Below are positions 1-8,523 of a DNA stretch of 33,571 nt, piece after piece; position 1 is the stretch's first letter; each line of letters opens with the position of its first letter. Source of the DNA: UBA4923 sp964606165 (GTDB lineage Bacteria > Bacillota > Clostridia > Saccharofermentanales > DTU023). Below the pieces are notes generated by a model. It worked only from the letters and a program-made list of their open reading frames with translations, was not told where the DNA came from and ran no database searches. Where the stretch lies: assembly GCA_964606165.1 (NCBI GenBank), contig CAZSFQ010000016.1, forward strand, positions 1 to 33,571, read 5' to 3'. Made by a program: the position numbers and the translations under genes.

Positions 1-642
1 GGCAACGGGGTCAACCGGATTGAGATGCATTTTCTGCCGGATGTCTTTGTGACCTGTGATGTCTGTCATGGCAAGCGCTACAACCGGGAGACGCTGGAGG
101 TCCTCTACAAGGGCAATAACATCAGCGATGTCCTGGATATGACCGTCAGTGAGGCTCTTGATTTCTTCGGAAACATCCCCGCCATCACCAGGAAGCTTCA
201 GACCCTTGAGGATGTCGGCCTGGGCTACATCACACTGGGTCAGTCGTCGACCCAGCTGTCGGGCGGTGAGGCCCAGCGGGTCAAACTTGCCTTTGAGCTT
301 TCGAAACGGAGCACCGGCAAAACCCTGATCATTCTCGACGAGCCGACGACGGGGCTTCACGCCGCCGACGTCCACCGCCTGACCGGCATCCTGCAGCGGC
401 TTGTCGACGCAGGCAATACGGTCATCGTCATCGAGCACAATCTCGATGTCATCAAAACAGCTGATTACATCGTGGATCTGGGACCTGAAGGTGGTGATCG
501 CGGCGGCCAGGTCATCGCGACGGGGACACCGGAGGAAGTAGCGGCCTGCCCCGGATCCTTTACGGGAATCTACCTTGAATCAATCCTGAACCGGGAGCTT
601 GCCTTCAGCGGCGCGAAAAGTAGCCCTTGTTCTTGTGAATAG
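1..642 (+). CDS. uvrA: UvrABC system protein A, C-terminal part (partial)
   Basis: UvrA is the damage-recognition ATPase of nucleotide excision repair and acts as a dimer with UvrB. Only about the last 213 residues lie in the window, and the frame is open from base 1, so the gene begins upstream. Visible parts are the second half of a zinc module (TCDVCHGKRYN), the second ABC signature (LSGGEAQRVKL), the Walker B strand (LIILDEPTTGLH) and the H-loop region (VIVIEHNLDVIKTADY). The ending GPEGGDRGGQVIATGTPEEV is typical of the family C-terminus. The first in-frame ATG, at base 25, is internal and not the real start. The next gene starts 38 nt downstream on the same strand. The identification is secure. 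Confidence 0.97.
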   Translation, partial: GNGVNRIEMHFLPDVFVTCDVCHGKRYNRETLEVLYKGNNISDVLDMTVSEALDFFGNIPAITRKLQTLEDVGLGYITLGQSSTQLSGGEAQRVKLAFELSKRSTGKTLIILDEPTTGLHAADVHRLTGILQRLVDAGNTVIVIEHNLDVIKTADYIVDLGPEGGDRGGQVIATGTPEEVAACPGSFTGIYLESILNRELAFSGAKSSPCSCE

Positions 643-680
643 AGCGCTCAATCCCTTATGATAGGGGTGGAAGAGGGCGA

Positions 681-3242
681 TTGGAAAAAGATAAGATGAG
701 TAAATGTTCAATTTGCAATAAAAATGAAGCGGCGATTTTCACGACCCGCTACGACGACGGTCAGGCGCGTATGGACGGCATCTGCCTCAAATGCGCTTTT
801 GAGTCAGACCTGCCCGGTCTTGACCAGCTCTTTTCGCGGGCCGGTATCAACGAGGAAAATATTGATGAAATTACGGCGCGGATGAATGAAGTCCTGGCTG
901 GTATTTCTGCCAAAAATCCCGAGGATCTGCTGAAAGGATTGCTGTCGGCTGATTTTACGGATATTTCATCGCTCACAGGATTGCCCTTTGGTGAAGGTCT
1001 CTTTGAGAAGGAAGAGGCCGCTGACGGTGAGGAGCCTCCTAAAGAGGGACCGTCCTTGCGGCCGCATGCCTCGATCGGTGAGTTGATGCCTGCCAGCATC
1101 GGTGAGCCTGACGAGTTATCCGGCTACCGGAGGACGGCGTCAGGGCGCAAAAAGTCGCGGGACAAGAAGGAGCGAAAGCGCAAGTTCCTGGAACAGTTCG
1201 CCATCAACCTGACGGATGAAGCCAATGCCGGACGGATCGACCGGATCATCGGCCGGGACGAAGAGCTGGCGCGTACCATCCAGATCCTCAACCGGAGATC
1301 AAAGAACAATCCGGCCCTGATCGGTGAAGCCGGGGTCGGCAAGACGGCTATCGCCGAGGGACTGGCGGTCCGGATCGCCGAAGGCAGGGTTCCGGCCAAA
1401 CTTCTCGACCAGGAATTGTTTCTGCTGGACATGACGGCCATGGTGGCCGGGACACAGTTCCGAGGCCAGTTCGAAAGCCGGATGAAAGGGGTGGTGGACG
1501 ACGCCAGGCGATCGGGCAATGTCATCCTGGTCATTGATGAGCTGCATAACATCATGGGCGCGGGCGACGCCGAGGGCGCCATGAACGCCGCCAATATTCT
1601 CAAGCCGGCTCTGGCCAGGGGAGAGATCCGGGTGATCGGGTCAACTACCCTGGATGAGTACAGGCGCTTTATCGAGAAGGATTCCGCCCTTGAACGCCGG
1701 TTCCAGAAGGTCATGGTGGATGAGCCGTCCGAGGAACTGACTCTGCAGATATTGCTCGGTGTCAAAGACTATTACGAGAAGCATCATCATGTGATTTTCC
1801 CGGTTCCGGTCCTGGAGGCGGCGGTCAAGCTTTCAAACCGTTACATCATGGACCGTTTCCAGCCCGACAAGGCCATTGACCTGATCGATGAGGCGGGATC
1901 CAGGCAAAACCTGGATTCGGAATGCCTGACGATTCTCAAGCACTTGAAGGACAAGCGCGATGAGCTGGTCGAGCTCTGCGATGAAAAGGAAAAGGAAGTC
2001 TCCGAACAATCCCTGTCGGACGACGCTCTTCGCCACTACGAAATCCTCCAGGATCTGCGGTCGGAGCTGATGCGGATTGAGACGGAAATCACGGGGGTGG
2101 AAGAAGTCTGTCAACCGGTTGAGGTGACTGAGCAGGATATTGCCGGTGTTGTTGAGATGTGGACGGGCATCCCCGTGCAAAGACTGACCCAGTCGGAATC
2201 CGACCGTCTCCTTAATCTGGAGGAAGTGCTTCACCGCCGTGTCATCGGACAGGACGAAGCCATCAACGCGCTGGCGCGCGCCGTCAGGCGGACGCGGGCG
2301 GGATTCGCTCCCAAGCGCAAGCCGGCCTCCTTCCTCTTTGTCGGGCCGACGGGGGTCGGGAAGACCGAATTGGTCAAGAGCCTGGCTGAAACCATGTTTG
2401 ACACGGAAGACAGCCTGGTCAGGCTCGACATGTCGGAGTTCATGGAATCGCACACGGTCAGCAAGCTGATCGGGTCGCCCCCGGGTTATGTCGGCTACGA
2501 CGATGGCGGACAATTAACCGAGAAAATCCGGCGCAAGCCATACAGTGTTGTCCTCTTCGACGAGATTGAGAAGGCGCATGCCGATGTTTACAATATGCTC
2601 CTCCAGATCCTCGACGACGGGCGGCTGACCGACAGCCACGGCCGGGTGGTCAATTTTGAAAACACCATCATTGTCATGACCTCGAATGCCGGCACGACAC
2701 TCAAGTCCCACGGGATCGGTTTCGGCGCCCGGGGCCACCAGGCCATGGAAGAGCGCGTCGACACCATCTTGAAAGAGCTTTTCCGGCCTGAGTTTCTCAA
2801 CCGCATCGACGAAGTGATTGTCTTTCATGAACTGTCCAGGCAAGAGATACGCGAGATTGTCGACCTCATGCTGAAGGAACCTGAAAAATCGCTGGAGCAG
2901 CGCGGGATTGAACTGGTTGTGGAAGCCGCGGCACGTGAAGCATTGGCGGAAGAAGGCTACGATCCCAAGTTCGGCGCCAGACCCCTGCGCAGGACGATCC
3001 AGCGCCGTATCGAGGACACCCTGGCTGATCTTTGGTTAACCCGCGAAATTACCTCAGCGACCCGGGTGGTTGTCGACGTGGCCCCGGAAGGGAGCACGGC
3101 TCATCAAAAGGAAAAGGATGCCGCGACCGATGGCAGCGGCTGCTATCTCTTCCGCTGGATGGGGGGCGAGCGTATCGAGTGCGATCATGACGACGCGGAG
3201 GAAGAATCCGGCCATGTTGAAAAGAAGACAGCTGAAGTTTGA
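681..3242 (+). CDS. ClpE-like Clp protease ATP-binding subunit (AAA+ unfoldase with N-terminal zinc finger)
   Basis: This is an 853-residue two-ring AAA+ unfoldase that would feed substrates to ClpP. The N-terminus has a C4 zinc-finger pattern (C9, C12, C35, C38) as in ClpE, followed by an acidic and basic linker. The double Clp-N repeat of ClpA/ClpC is absent. Walker A motifs sit at 215-222 (GEAGVGKT) and 555-562 (GPTGVGKT), separated by a short charged coiled middle domain at about 415-485. The tripeptide I679-G680-F681 in the second ring matches the ClpP-docking loop. The C-terminus (about 800-853) is an acidic tail I cannot assign. The TTG start at 681 has GGAAGAGG just upstream; an ATG at 696 is an alternative and keeps the zinc finger. 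No CtsR-type tandem operator is visible in the 38 nt before the gene. ClpC is the alternative name, but the domain order fits ClpE better. Confidence 0.9.
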   Translation: MEKDKMSKCSICNKNEAAIFTTRYDDGQARMDGICLKCAFESDLPGLDQLFSRAGINEENIDEITARMNEVLAGISAKNPEDLLKGLLSADFTDISSLTGLPFGEGLFEKEEAADGEEPPKEGPSLRPHASIGELMPASIGEPDELSGYRRTASGRKKSRDKKERKRKFLEQFAINLTDEANAGRIDRIIGRDEELARTIQILNRRSKNNPALIGEAGVGKTAIAEGLAVRIAEGRVPAKLLDQELFLLDMTAMVAGTQFRGQFESRMKGVVDDARRSGNVILVIDELHNIMGAGDAEGAMNAANILKPALARGEIRVIGSTTLDEYRRFIEKDSALERRFQKVMVDEPSEELTLQILLGVKDYYEKHHHVIFPVPVLEAAVKLSNRYIMDRFQPDKAIDLIDEAGSRQNLDSECLTILKHLKDKRDELVELCDEKEKEVSEQSLSDDALRHYEILQDLRSELMRIETEITGVEEVCQPVEVTEQDIAGVVEMWTGIPVQRLTQSESDRLLNLEEVLHRRVIGQDEAINALARAVRRTRAGFAPKRKPASFLFVGPTGVGKTELVKSLAETMFDTEDSLVRLDMSEFMESHTVSKLIGSPPGYVGYDDGGQLTEKIRRKPYSVVLFDEIEKAHADVYNMLLQILDDGRLTDSHGRVVNFENTIIVMTSNAGTTLKSHGIGFGARGHQAMEERVDTILKELFRPEFLNRIDEVIVFHELSRQEIREIVDLMLKEPEKSLEQRGIELVVEAAAREALAEEGYDPKFGARPLRRTIQRRIEDTLADLWLTREITSATRVVVDVAPEGSTAHQKEKDAATDGSGCYLFRWMGGERIECDHDDAEEESGHVEKKTAEV

Positions 3243-4212
3243 CGCCCGCAGGCATTTGTCAGGAAAGTACGGCGACGCCCTGGGCGTCGCTGTTGTGACG
3301 TCCCTTATTGGCGCTGCTGTTTCGATCGCCGTTTCAATGACAAGCGGTAAATTTTACCCCGCCCTCCAATTGCCCTTCATGGACGGCCTGTCCGGTATGG
3401 GGGATCAGGAAGTAACATATGGGGAACTGGTTGAATGGCTGGCCGATTACCTGGCCCGTTTGCGCGTCAGCTTGCCCCTGATCGCTGTGGGTGCGCTGAT
3501 CGGCCTGGCCGCCACTACCCTGTACAAGATCCTCGTGGGCAATGTGATTTCGGTCGGCCGCGAGCGCTGGTATCTGAGAGCCGCCCATAACGATGTTGCG
3601 CCGCCCTTTTCCCTGATCTTCACACTCTTTCGCAAAGGCCAGTACGGAAAGGCCGTGGGGGGTATGCTGTGGATGTCGGTCTGGCTTTTCATCTGGTCGG
3701 TCATCCCCAGCTTGATCTTCCTTGCGGGGCTTCTTCCCAGCCAGCTTGTTTTATTTCATGTGCTCCTGAACCGGGCGGTGCCGACCCAGGGCCTCCTTAT
3801 TCGCCTGGCAAAGCAATACGGGCTGCCCCTCTTTGTGTTCGGGCTGCCCATGCTCCTGATCTCCATGCTGCTTGCCCTGATCATGTCCCTGGTCCTGATC
3901 CGGAAACGGTACAGTTACCGCCTGGTCCCTTATCTTCTGGCTGACAACCCATCGCTGGGAGGAAGACGGGCGCTCAAGCTTTCAAAAGCCATGACCCGGG
4001 GAAGCCTCTGGAAACTTTTCATGCTGGACCTGTCCTTTATCGGCTGGATCCTGCTTTGTCTGCTGTGCATTTGTTTCCCCTGGGTAACGCTTCATCTTTT
4101 CGCGCCCTACTACTTCATGACCTGGGCGGAAGCCTACAAGATGCTCCGTGACCAAGCGGCCGCGCGGGGAATAATCCGCATGGAAGAGCTGGGTTACGTA
4201 CGTGTGACCTGA
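3214..4212 (+). CDS. DUF975 family integral membrane protein
   Basis: A polytopic membrane protein of about 332 residues and unknown function. The pattern matches DUF975: a basic N-terminus (LKFDARRHLSGKYGDAL), a first hydrophobic segment, a conserved middle helix pair with phenylalanines before a long membrane segment, then SYRLVPYLLADNP, an ALKLSKAMTRG stretch and the strongly conserved LFMLDLSFIGW followed by PYYFMTWAEAYK. I count five to six membrane segments. The frame is open from 3070, but the ATG at 3214 is preferred because GGAGGA lies about 11 nt upstream and the family N-terminus begins there. It overlaps the end of the Clp ATPase gene by 29 nt, which suggests coupled translation. 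The upstream extension would lie wholly inside clpE and has no family resemblance. Confidence 0.8.
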   Translation: MLKRRQLKFDARRHLSGKYGDALGVAVVTSLIGAAVSIAVSMTSGKFYPALQLPFMDGLSGMGDQEVTYGELVEWLADYLARLRVSLPLIAVGALIGLAATTLYKILVGNVISVGRERWYLRAAHNDVAPPFSLIFTLFRKGQYGKAVGGMLWMSVWLFIWSVIPSLIFLAGLLPSQLVLFHVLLNRAVPTQGLLIRLAKQYGLPLFVFGLPMLLISMLLALIMSLVLIRKRYSYRLVPYLLADNPSLGGRRALKLSKAMTRGSLWKLFMLDLSFIGWILLCLLCICFPWVTLHLFAPYYFMTWAEAYKMLRDQAAARGIIRMEELGYVRVT

Positions 4213-4222
4213 GGGGGCTGGC

Positions 4223-4594
4223 GTGGCTTGGGCAGAGACAGGGAGAATCTTGATTACCCTCTTCCAGGTACTGGCTGCACTGGCTCTGATCTCAGCGGGG
4301 CTGACCCTGGCCCGCCATCTGGTTGAGAAGCGGGTGCGAAGCGCCATGGGGCAGAATGTGGGCAGCCTGGTCGGCAAACGCGCCCTGGTCGTGTCGGATC
4401 TTCGGGCCGGCCGTCCCGGACTGATCCGGGCCCTGGAATTGACCGGCAGGCCGCACGGCAGTTTGGAAAACACAGCCCCTCCGGCCACTTTCCCTGCCAT
4501 GGCCAATCAATTGATTTCGCGGGGCCGGGTGGTAAGGGTGACGGGGGGAGACGCTGAAGGCTATCTGGTGCAGCCTCTTGAGAAGGAAAGATAA
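4223..4594 (+). CDS. Small NfeD-like membrane protein (single TM plus OB-type domain)
   Basis: A 123-residue protein with one hydrophobic N-terminal helix (about residues 8-28) and a C-terminal soluble part. The pattern G-K-x-A-x-V-x-SDLR-x-x-G, then a gap, then SRGRVVRVTGGDAEGYLVQPL resembles the OB-fold C-terminal domain of NfeD proteins. NfeD proteins usually accompany stomatin/SPFH proteins and organise membrane domains. No SPFH partner or NfeD protease domain is nearby, so this is a short stand-alone version. The start is a GTG at 4223 with a G-rich region (GAGGGGG) upstream. It lies 10 nt after the DUF975 gene and 3 nt before pgi. The family assignment is by resemblance only and could be wrong; it could be an unrelated small membrane protein. 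Confidence 0.55.
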   Translation: MAWAETGRILITLFQVLAALALISAGLTLARHLVEKRVRSAMGQNVGSLVGKRALVVSDLRAGRPGLIRALELTGRPHGSLENTAPPATFPAMANQLISRGRVVRVTGGDAEGYLVQPLEKER

Positions 4595-4597
4595 GTA

Positions 4598-5935
4598 ATG
4601 CTGGAATTTTTTGATTCTTTGACCCGTGATTTTATCGGATCCCATGAATACGAACAGATGAAAGATCAGCTCCTGGCAGCGCGCGGTCAGCTTGACGGCA
4701 GAAGCGGGCCGGGTTCCGAATTTACCGGATGGCTGGATCTTCCCCTGGCCATGAGCGCAGAGGAACTCGATTCCATCCGGCTCGCGGCATCACGGATCCG
4801 GGAAGAGTTTGATGTCCTGATCGCAGTCGGCATAGGCGGCTCCTACTTAGGCGCCCGAGCTGTAATTGAAGCACTTTCACACCACTTCGCGCCCTTTTTG
4901 TCAAAAGAAAAGCGGACAGGTCCGCAGATCTTTTTCGCGGGTCATCAGATCAGCGCAGACTACCTGCAAGATTTGATTGAAATCACCAGAGGGAGGAAGG
5001 TAGCGCTCAATGTAATCTCCAAGTCAGGCAGAACCACGGAACCGGCCATCGCCTTCCGTGTTTTGCGGGATCAGCTTTTAGGCCATTTGAGCGACCAGGA
5101 TCTGGCCTCCAGTGTCTTTGTCACCACTGACCGGGACCAGGGCGCTTTGCGGCAATTGGCCATGGAGTTGAAATTGACTTCCTTTGACATCCCGGCTGAT
5201 GTCGGCGGCCGCTATTCTGTCCTGTCACCGGCCGGCCTGCTGCCGATTGCCGTGGCTGGAATCGACATCGGGGCTCTGATAGACGGCGCCAGGGCGGAGC
5301 GCCAGCGCAGCCTCGCGCCTCCGGGCGGCCACTTTGCCCCGGCTGACCGTTACGCCCTTGACCGGATCCTGCTTTACCGCAAAGGTTACAGCGCGGAGAT
5401 ACTGGCTGCCTACGAGCCTTCCATGCGCTATCTGACCGAATGGTGGAAACAGCTGTTCGGGGAAAGCGAAGGTAAGGACGGAAGGGGTATCCTTCCCCTG
5501 GGAGCAGATTTTACCACTGACCTGCACTCACTCGGCCAGCTGATTCAGGAGGGACCCCGTGTTTTATTTGAAACGGTTATCCGTTTTGAAAAGCCAATGC
5601 GGGAGGTCATGATCCCGTCCGATCCCCGCGATCTCGATGAACTTGAATACCTGGCCGGGACAGCCATGTCACTGGTGAACCGCCGCGCTGCCGAAGGGAC
5701 GGCACTGGCGCATGTGGCCGGCGGCGTTCCCAACATGGAAATCGTACTTAAGGAGAGGTCTCCTTACTGCCTTGGCCGGCTGATCTATTTCTTTGAGCGC
5801 GCCTGTGCCCTTTCGGCCCTGATGAATGGTGTGAATCCCTTCGACCAACCGGGAGTAGAAACTTATAAGAGAAATATGTTCGCCTTGCTGGGCAAGCCAG
5901 GCTACGACCCGATACGCTCCGATCTTCAACCATGA
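4598..5935 (+). CDS. pgi: Glucose-6-phosphate isomerase
   Basis: Cytoplasmic enzyme interconverting glucose-6-phosphate and fructose-6-phosphate in glycolysis and gluconeogenesis. At 445 residues it matches the short Bacillus/Clostridium type rather than the roughly 550-residue proteobacterial type. Visible motifs are the sugar-phosphate-binding loop VGIGGSYLGARA, the SIS-type loop ISKSGRTTEPAIAFR, EGKDGRGILP near the active site, and the C-terminal NGVNPFDQPGVETYK stretch that carries the family signature lysine. The ATG at 4598 follows the preceding gene by 3 nt, with AGAAGGAAAG upstream as ribosome binding site. The stop codon overlaps the next start (ATGA, 5932-5935). It sits with uncharacterised genes rather than other glycolytic genes; fba lies 7.6 kb downstream. 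Confidence 0.97.
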   Translation: MLEFFDSLTRDFIGSHEYEQMKDQLLAARGQLDGRSGPGSEFTGWLDLPLAMSAEELDSIRLAASRIREEFDVLIAVGIGGSYLGARAVIEALSHHFAPFLSKEKRTGPQIFFAGHQISADYLQDLIEITRGRKVALNVISKSGRTTEPAIAFRVLRDQLLGHLSDQDLASSVFVTTDRDQGALRQLAMELKLTSFDIPADVGGRYSVLSPAGLLPIAVAGIDIGALIDGARAERQRSLAPPGGHFAPADRYALDRILLYRKGYSAEILAAYEPSMRYLTEWWKQLFGESEGKDGRGILPLGADFTTDLHSLGQLIQEGPRVLFETVIRFEKPMREVMIPSDPRDLDELEYLAGTAMSLVNRRAAEGTALAHVAGGVPNMEIVLKERSPYCLGRLIYFFERACALSALMNGVNPFDQPGVETYKRNMFALLGKPGYDPIRSDLQP

Positions 5936-7818
5936 GCCGTTTTGACCAGCCTTCCTATCGCGCCTTGCTGCGAGGGGTCCGAAAACCGGCCCGCTACACG
6001 GGCGGTGAGCTTCACGCGGTTGACAAGAGCGGCTCCTTTTTTGATTATGATCCGGACCGCCGGATTCACTTTGCCCTGTGTTTCCCGGATCTTTATGAAA
6101 TCGGCATGTCCAACCTGGCCATACAGATCCTCTACTCCATTCTGAACCGCGACAGCCAGACCTTTTGTGAACGGTGTTTTGCCCCTGATTTTGATATGCG
6201 GGTCCATCTCCGCGAAAATAAGCTGGCCCTGACTTCCCTTGAAACTGGGACGGCGCTGGCGGATTTCGACATGGTCGGCATGTCGCTTCACTATGAGCTG
6301 GCCTACACGGCGGTTCTGGAGATGCTTGACCTGGGGGGGATCCCCCTCTTTTCTTCCCAGCGCGGCCAGAAAGATCCAATCGTGATCGCCGGCGGCCCCA
6401 TTGCCTGCAATCTCGAACCCATGGCCCCCTTTTTTGACGCCATCCTGCTGGGCGAAGGCGAAGAAGCCTTGCCGGAAATAGTGGACGCTTTAAAGAAGAA
6501 GAAGAGAGAGGGACAGACCAGGCAGGAATATTTGGCTTCGATCGCGGCCATAACCGGTGTCTACATCCCCTCATTTTATGAGGTGGATTACCTGGAGGAC
6601 GGCAGGGTCGGGCGAATCGCCCCTGTCCATGCCGCGGCGCCCCCCAGGATAAAAAAGAGACTGGTCGCCGACCTGAACCAGGCGGCTGTGCCGCTCCAGC
6701 CCTTGGTCCCCAACATCGAGCTTGTCCACGACCGTATGGTCATGGAAGTCCTGCGCGGATGCGCCCGCGGTTGCCGCTTCTGCCAGGCAGGCTTCACCTA
6801 CCGGCCCCTTCGCGAACGTGACCGGGACACCCTGGTCGAAACGGCAGGTCATCTGATCCGCAACACCGGTTATGAGGAGATGGGGCTGCTTTCCCTGTCG
6901 ACGACCGACTACAGCCAGCTTGAGAATCTGGTGCGCGCCCTCCTGCCCATGACCGAACCGCGCCACATCAATTTGTCGCTTCCATCCCTGAGGCTGGACG
7001 CTTTTGACTTTGAGCTCGCCAAGGAGATCGCCAGAACCCGGCGGGCCGGCCTGACCTTCGCGCCTGAGGCCGGAACCCAAAGACTGCGCGACGTGATCAA
7101 TAAAAATATTTCAGAAGAGGATATGATGGATGCGGCCAGGACTGCTTTCCTTAATGGCTGGGACCGGCTGAAGCTTTACTTCATGCTGGGATTGCCGACT
7201 GAGACCGGTCAGGATGTCGAAGGCATTATTGTCCTTGTCCGTAAGCTGATCGCTCTTTGGGATGACCTGCCACGGGAAAGCCGGTCCAAACGGCTCAGGG
7301 TCACAGTCAGCAGCTCTTACTTCATCCCCAAGCCCTTTACGCCTTTCCAGTGGTCGAAACAGATCACGGTTGAGGAGATGGCCGCCAAGCAGGAGCAGCT
7401 CGCTTCCGGCCTTCGGGACCGCAGGGTCACCTTCAGCTGGAATGCCTTCGAAAGCGCGGAACTGGAAGCAGTCCTCTCAAGAGGTGACAGAAGGCTTGCT
7501 GCGGTTATCCTTCAGGCCTGGGAAGCCGGATCTTATCTGGACGCCTGGTACGAGCATTTCGATGCCAGCCGGTGGCGGGCAGCGCTTGAGTTGATCCCGG
7601 GCGGGGCATCCTTTTATACCCGCGCCCGGCCTTTGGAGGAAATCTTTCCCTGGGACCACCTCGATGTCGGTGTGACCAGGGAGTTTTTGCGGAGAGAATG
7701 GGAGAAATCGGGCAGGGGGGAGACGACACCCTCCTGTTACGACCGCTGTTCAGTATGCGGTTGTCAGGACTATGGTGCGGGCCTTTGCCCTGGGGGAGGA
7801 ATCCGTGGCCGCGGATAA
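5932..7818 (+). CDS. B12-binding-domain/radical SAM protein, TIGR03960 family
   Basis: A 628-residue radical SAM protein of unknown reaction. The N-terminal half (about 1-250) has the degenerate cobalamin-binding-like fold of the family, with characteristic stretches KPARYTGGE, ALCFPDLYEIGMSN and ILLGEGEEALPEI. The radical SAM core carries CxxxCxxC at C277, C281 and C284 (RGCARGCRFC) for the 4Fe-4S cluster. The extreme C-terminus has a second cysteine group (C602, C606, C609, C611) that could hold another metal. The start overlaps the pgi stop by 4 nt, which suggests translational coupling. The next gene is its usual partner, a DUF2344 protein; in many Clostridia the pair precedes ribonuclease G and ribosomal protein genes, but not here. 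Substrate and product are not known. Confidence 0.88.
   Translation: MSRFDQPSYRALLRGVRKPARYTGGELHAVDKSGSFFDYDPDRRIHFALCFPDLYEIGMSNLAIQILYSILNRDSQTFCERCFAPDFDMRVHLRENKLALTSLETGTALADFDMVGMSLHYELAYTAVLEMLDLGGIPLFSSQRGQKDPIVIAGGPIACNLEPMAPFFDAILLGEGEEALPEIVDALKKKKREGQTRQEYLASIAAITGVYIPSFYEVDYLEDGRVGRIAPVHAAAPPRIKKRLVADLNQAAVPLQPLVPNIELVHDRMVMEVLRGCARGCRFCQAGFTYRPLRERDRDTLVETAGHLIRNTGYEEMGLLSLSTTDYSQLENLVRALLPMTEPRHINLSLPSLRLDAFDFELAKEIARTRRAGLTFAPEAGTQRLRDVINKNISEEDMMDAARTAFLNGWDRLKLYFMLGLPTETGQDVEGIIVLVRKLIALWDDLPRESRSKRLRVTVSSSYFIPKPFTPFQWSKQITVEEMAAKQEQLASGLRDRRVTFSWNAFESAELEAVLSRGDRRLAAVILQAWEAGSYLDAWYEHFDASRWRAALELIPGGASFYTRARPLEEIFPWDHLDVGVTREFLRREWEKSGRGETTPSCYDRCSVCGCQDYGAGLCPGGGIRGRG
7792..7800 (+). 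promoter_or_regulatory. Ribosome binding site choosing the GTG start at 7805
   Basis: GGGGGAGGA lies inside the last codons of the radical SAM gene, 4 nt before the GTG at 7805. The in-frame ATG at 7772 has no comparable site, so the GTG is the likely start of the DUF2344 gene. Confidence 0.6.
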
Positions 7819-8476
7819 AGAGCGGATCATACTCTTCTATGAGCGAAAGGACGCGGCGGCCTGGCTTGCCCATCTGGACATGATGCGCCTGTTCGAGCGG
7901 TCACTTGGCCGGGCGGATTGGCCCCTGTCCTGGACAGAAGACGCCTTCAACCCCCGGCCTGAAATCGTTTTCGCCCTTCCGGTCGGCGTTGGAATTGAGA
8001 CAAGACGCGATCCGCTGGAAGTGACCCTGGCCTTGGACGGCCAGATCTTTGATCCGGATCTCGCCTTGATTCGCCTCAATCTTTCATTCCCGGCCGGAGT
8101 CAGGGTCGTGGACTGGAAAGAAGGGCAAGCAGGAAGACAAAGCCTGATGGCCCGGGTGACAGCAGCCCGCTACAGGCTGGAGGCCGAAGGGATCGGGGCG
8201 GCCTTTGGCCAGGCTTTTGGCGGCGGCGGTCAGGTGGAGGTTGAGTGGCAACAAAAAAAGAAGAGGACAGTTGTCGATTTGGCTCCCCGGATACTCTCAT
8301 TTGAGGAGGGTGGGGAAGACAGGATTTTCTTGACCGCAGGTGCTGGAAGTACCGGCCATCTCCGTCTTGATCTGCTCCTGGAAGCCCTTGTCCTTCACGG
8401 CGGCTTGAACCGGAAGGCGGCTCAGGGCGCAAGACTTGTGCGGCTCTCTGTTTTCCTTGACGGCGAACCGGCCTGA
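7805..8476 (+). CDS. TIGR03936 / DUF2344 protein, partner of the radical SAM protein
   Basis: A protein of about 223 residues of the DUF2344 family, which is always found beside or fused to TIGR03960 radical SAM proteins. The family pattern is clear: an ERKDAAAWLAHLDMMRLFERS stretch (usually SHLDLMR), then a region beginning AFNPRPEIVFALPVGVGIET. Function is unknown; partnership with the radical SAM enzyme is inferred from fused and adjacent copies. The frame is open from an ATG at 7772, but the GTG at 7805 is preferred because a very strong SD (GGGGGAGGA, 7792-7800) sits 4 nt before it. That start gives a 14-nt overlap with the upstream gene. A promoter for the next gene overlaps its last codons. 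Confidence 0.85.
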   Translation: MAADKERIILFYERKDAAAWLAHLDMMRLFERSLGRADWPLSWTEDAFNPRPEIVFALPVGVGIETRRDPLEVTLALDGQIFDPDLALIRLNLSFPAGVRVVDWKEGQAGRQSLMARVTAARYRLEAEGIGAAFGQAFGGGGQVEVEWQQKKKRTVVDLAPRILSFEEGGEDRIFLTAGAGSTGHLRLDLLLEALVLHGGLNRKAAQGARLVRLSVFLDGEPA

Positions 8477-8487
8477 CAGGGTATAAT
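8457..8487 (+). promoter_or_regulatory. Sigma-A-type promoter for the esterase-like gene (and probably valS)
   Basis: A -35 box TTGACG (8457-8462) and a perfect -10 TATAAT (8482-8487) are separated by 19 nt, slightly longer than ideal. The predicted transcript would start near 8494, about 30 nt before the coding region. The -35 lies within the last codons of the DUF2344 gene. Because valS starts only 16 nt after the esterase-like gene, this promoter may serve both. Confidence 0.6.
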
Positions 8488-8523
8488 TGTCTGAATGGCG
8501 ATGAGCTTTCGATTGAATGGAGT

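Noticed and set aside
3070..3213. N-terminal extension of the DUF975 protein from ATG 3070
   Set aside because: It would overlap the Clp ATPase gene by 170 nt, and the added residues are basic and low complexity. ATG 3214 has a good SD and the family N-terminus.
5669..6574. 301-codon minus-strand frame across pgi and the radical SAM gene
   Set aside because: It spans two securely identified genes in an antisense frame, and its Arg/Pro/Gly-rich translation is typical of shadow frames.
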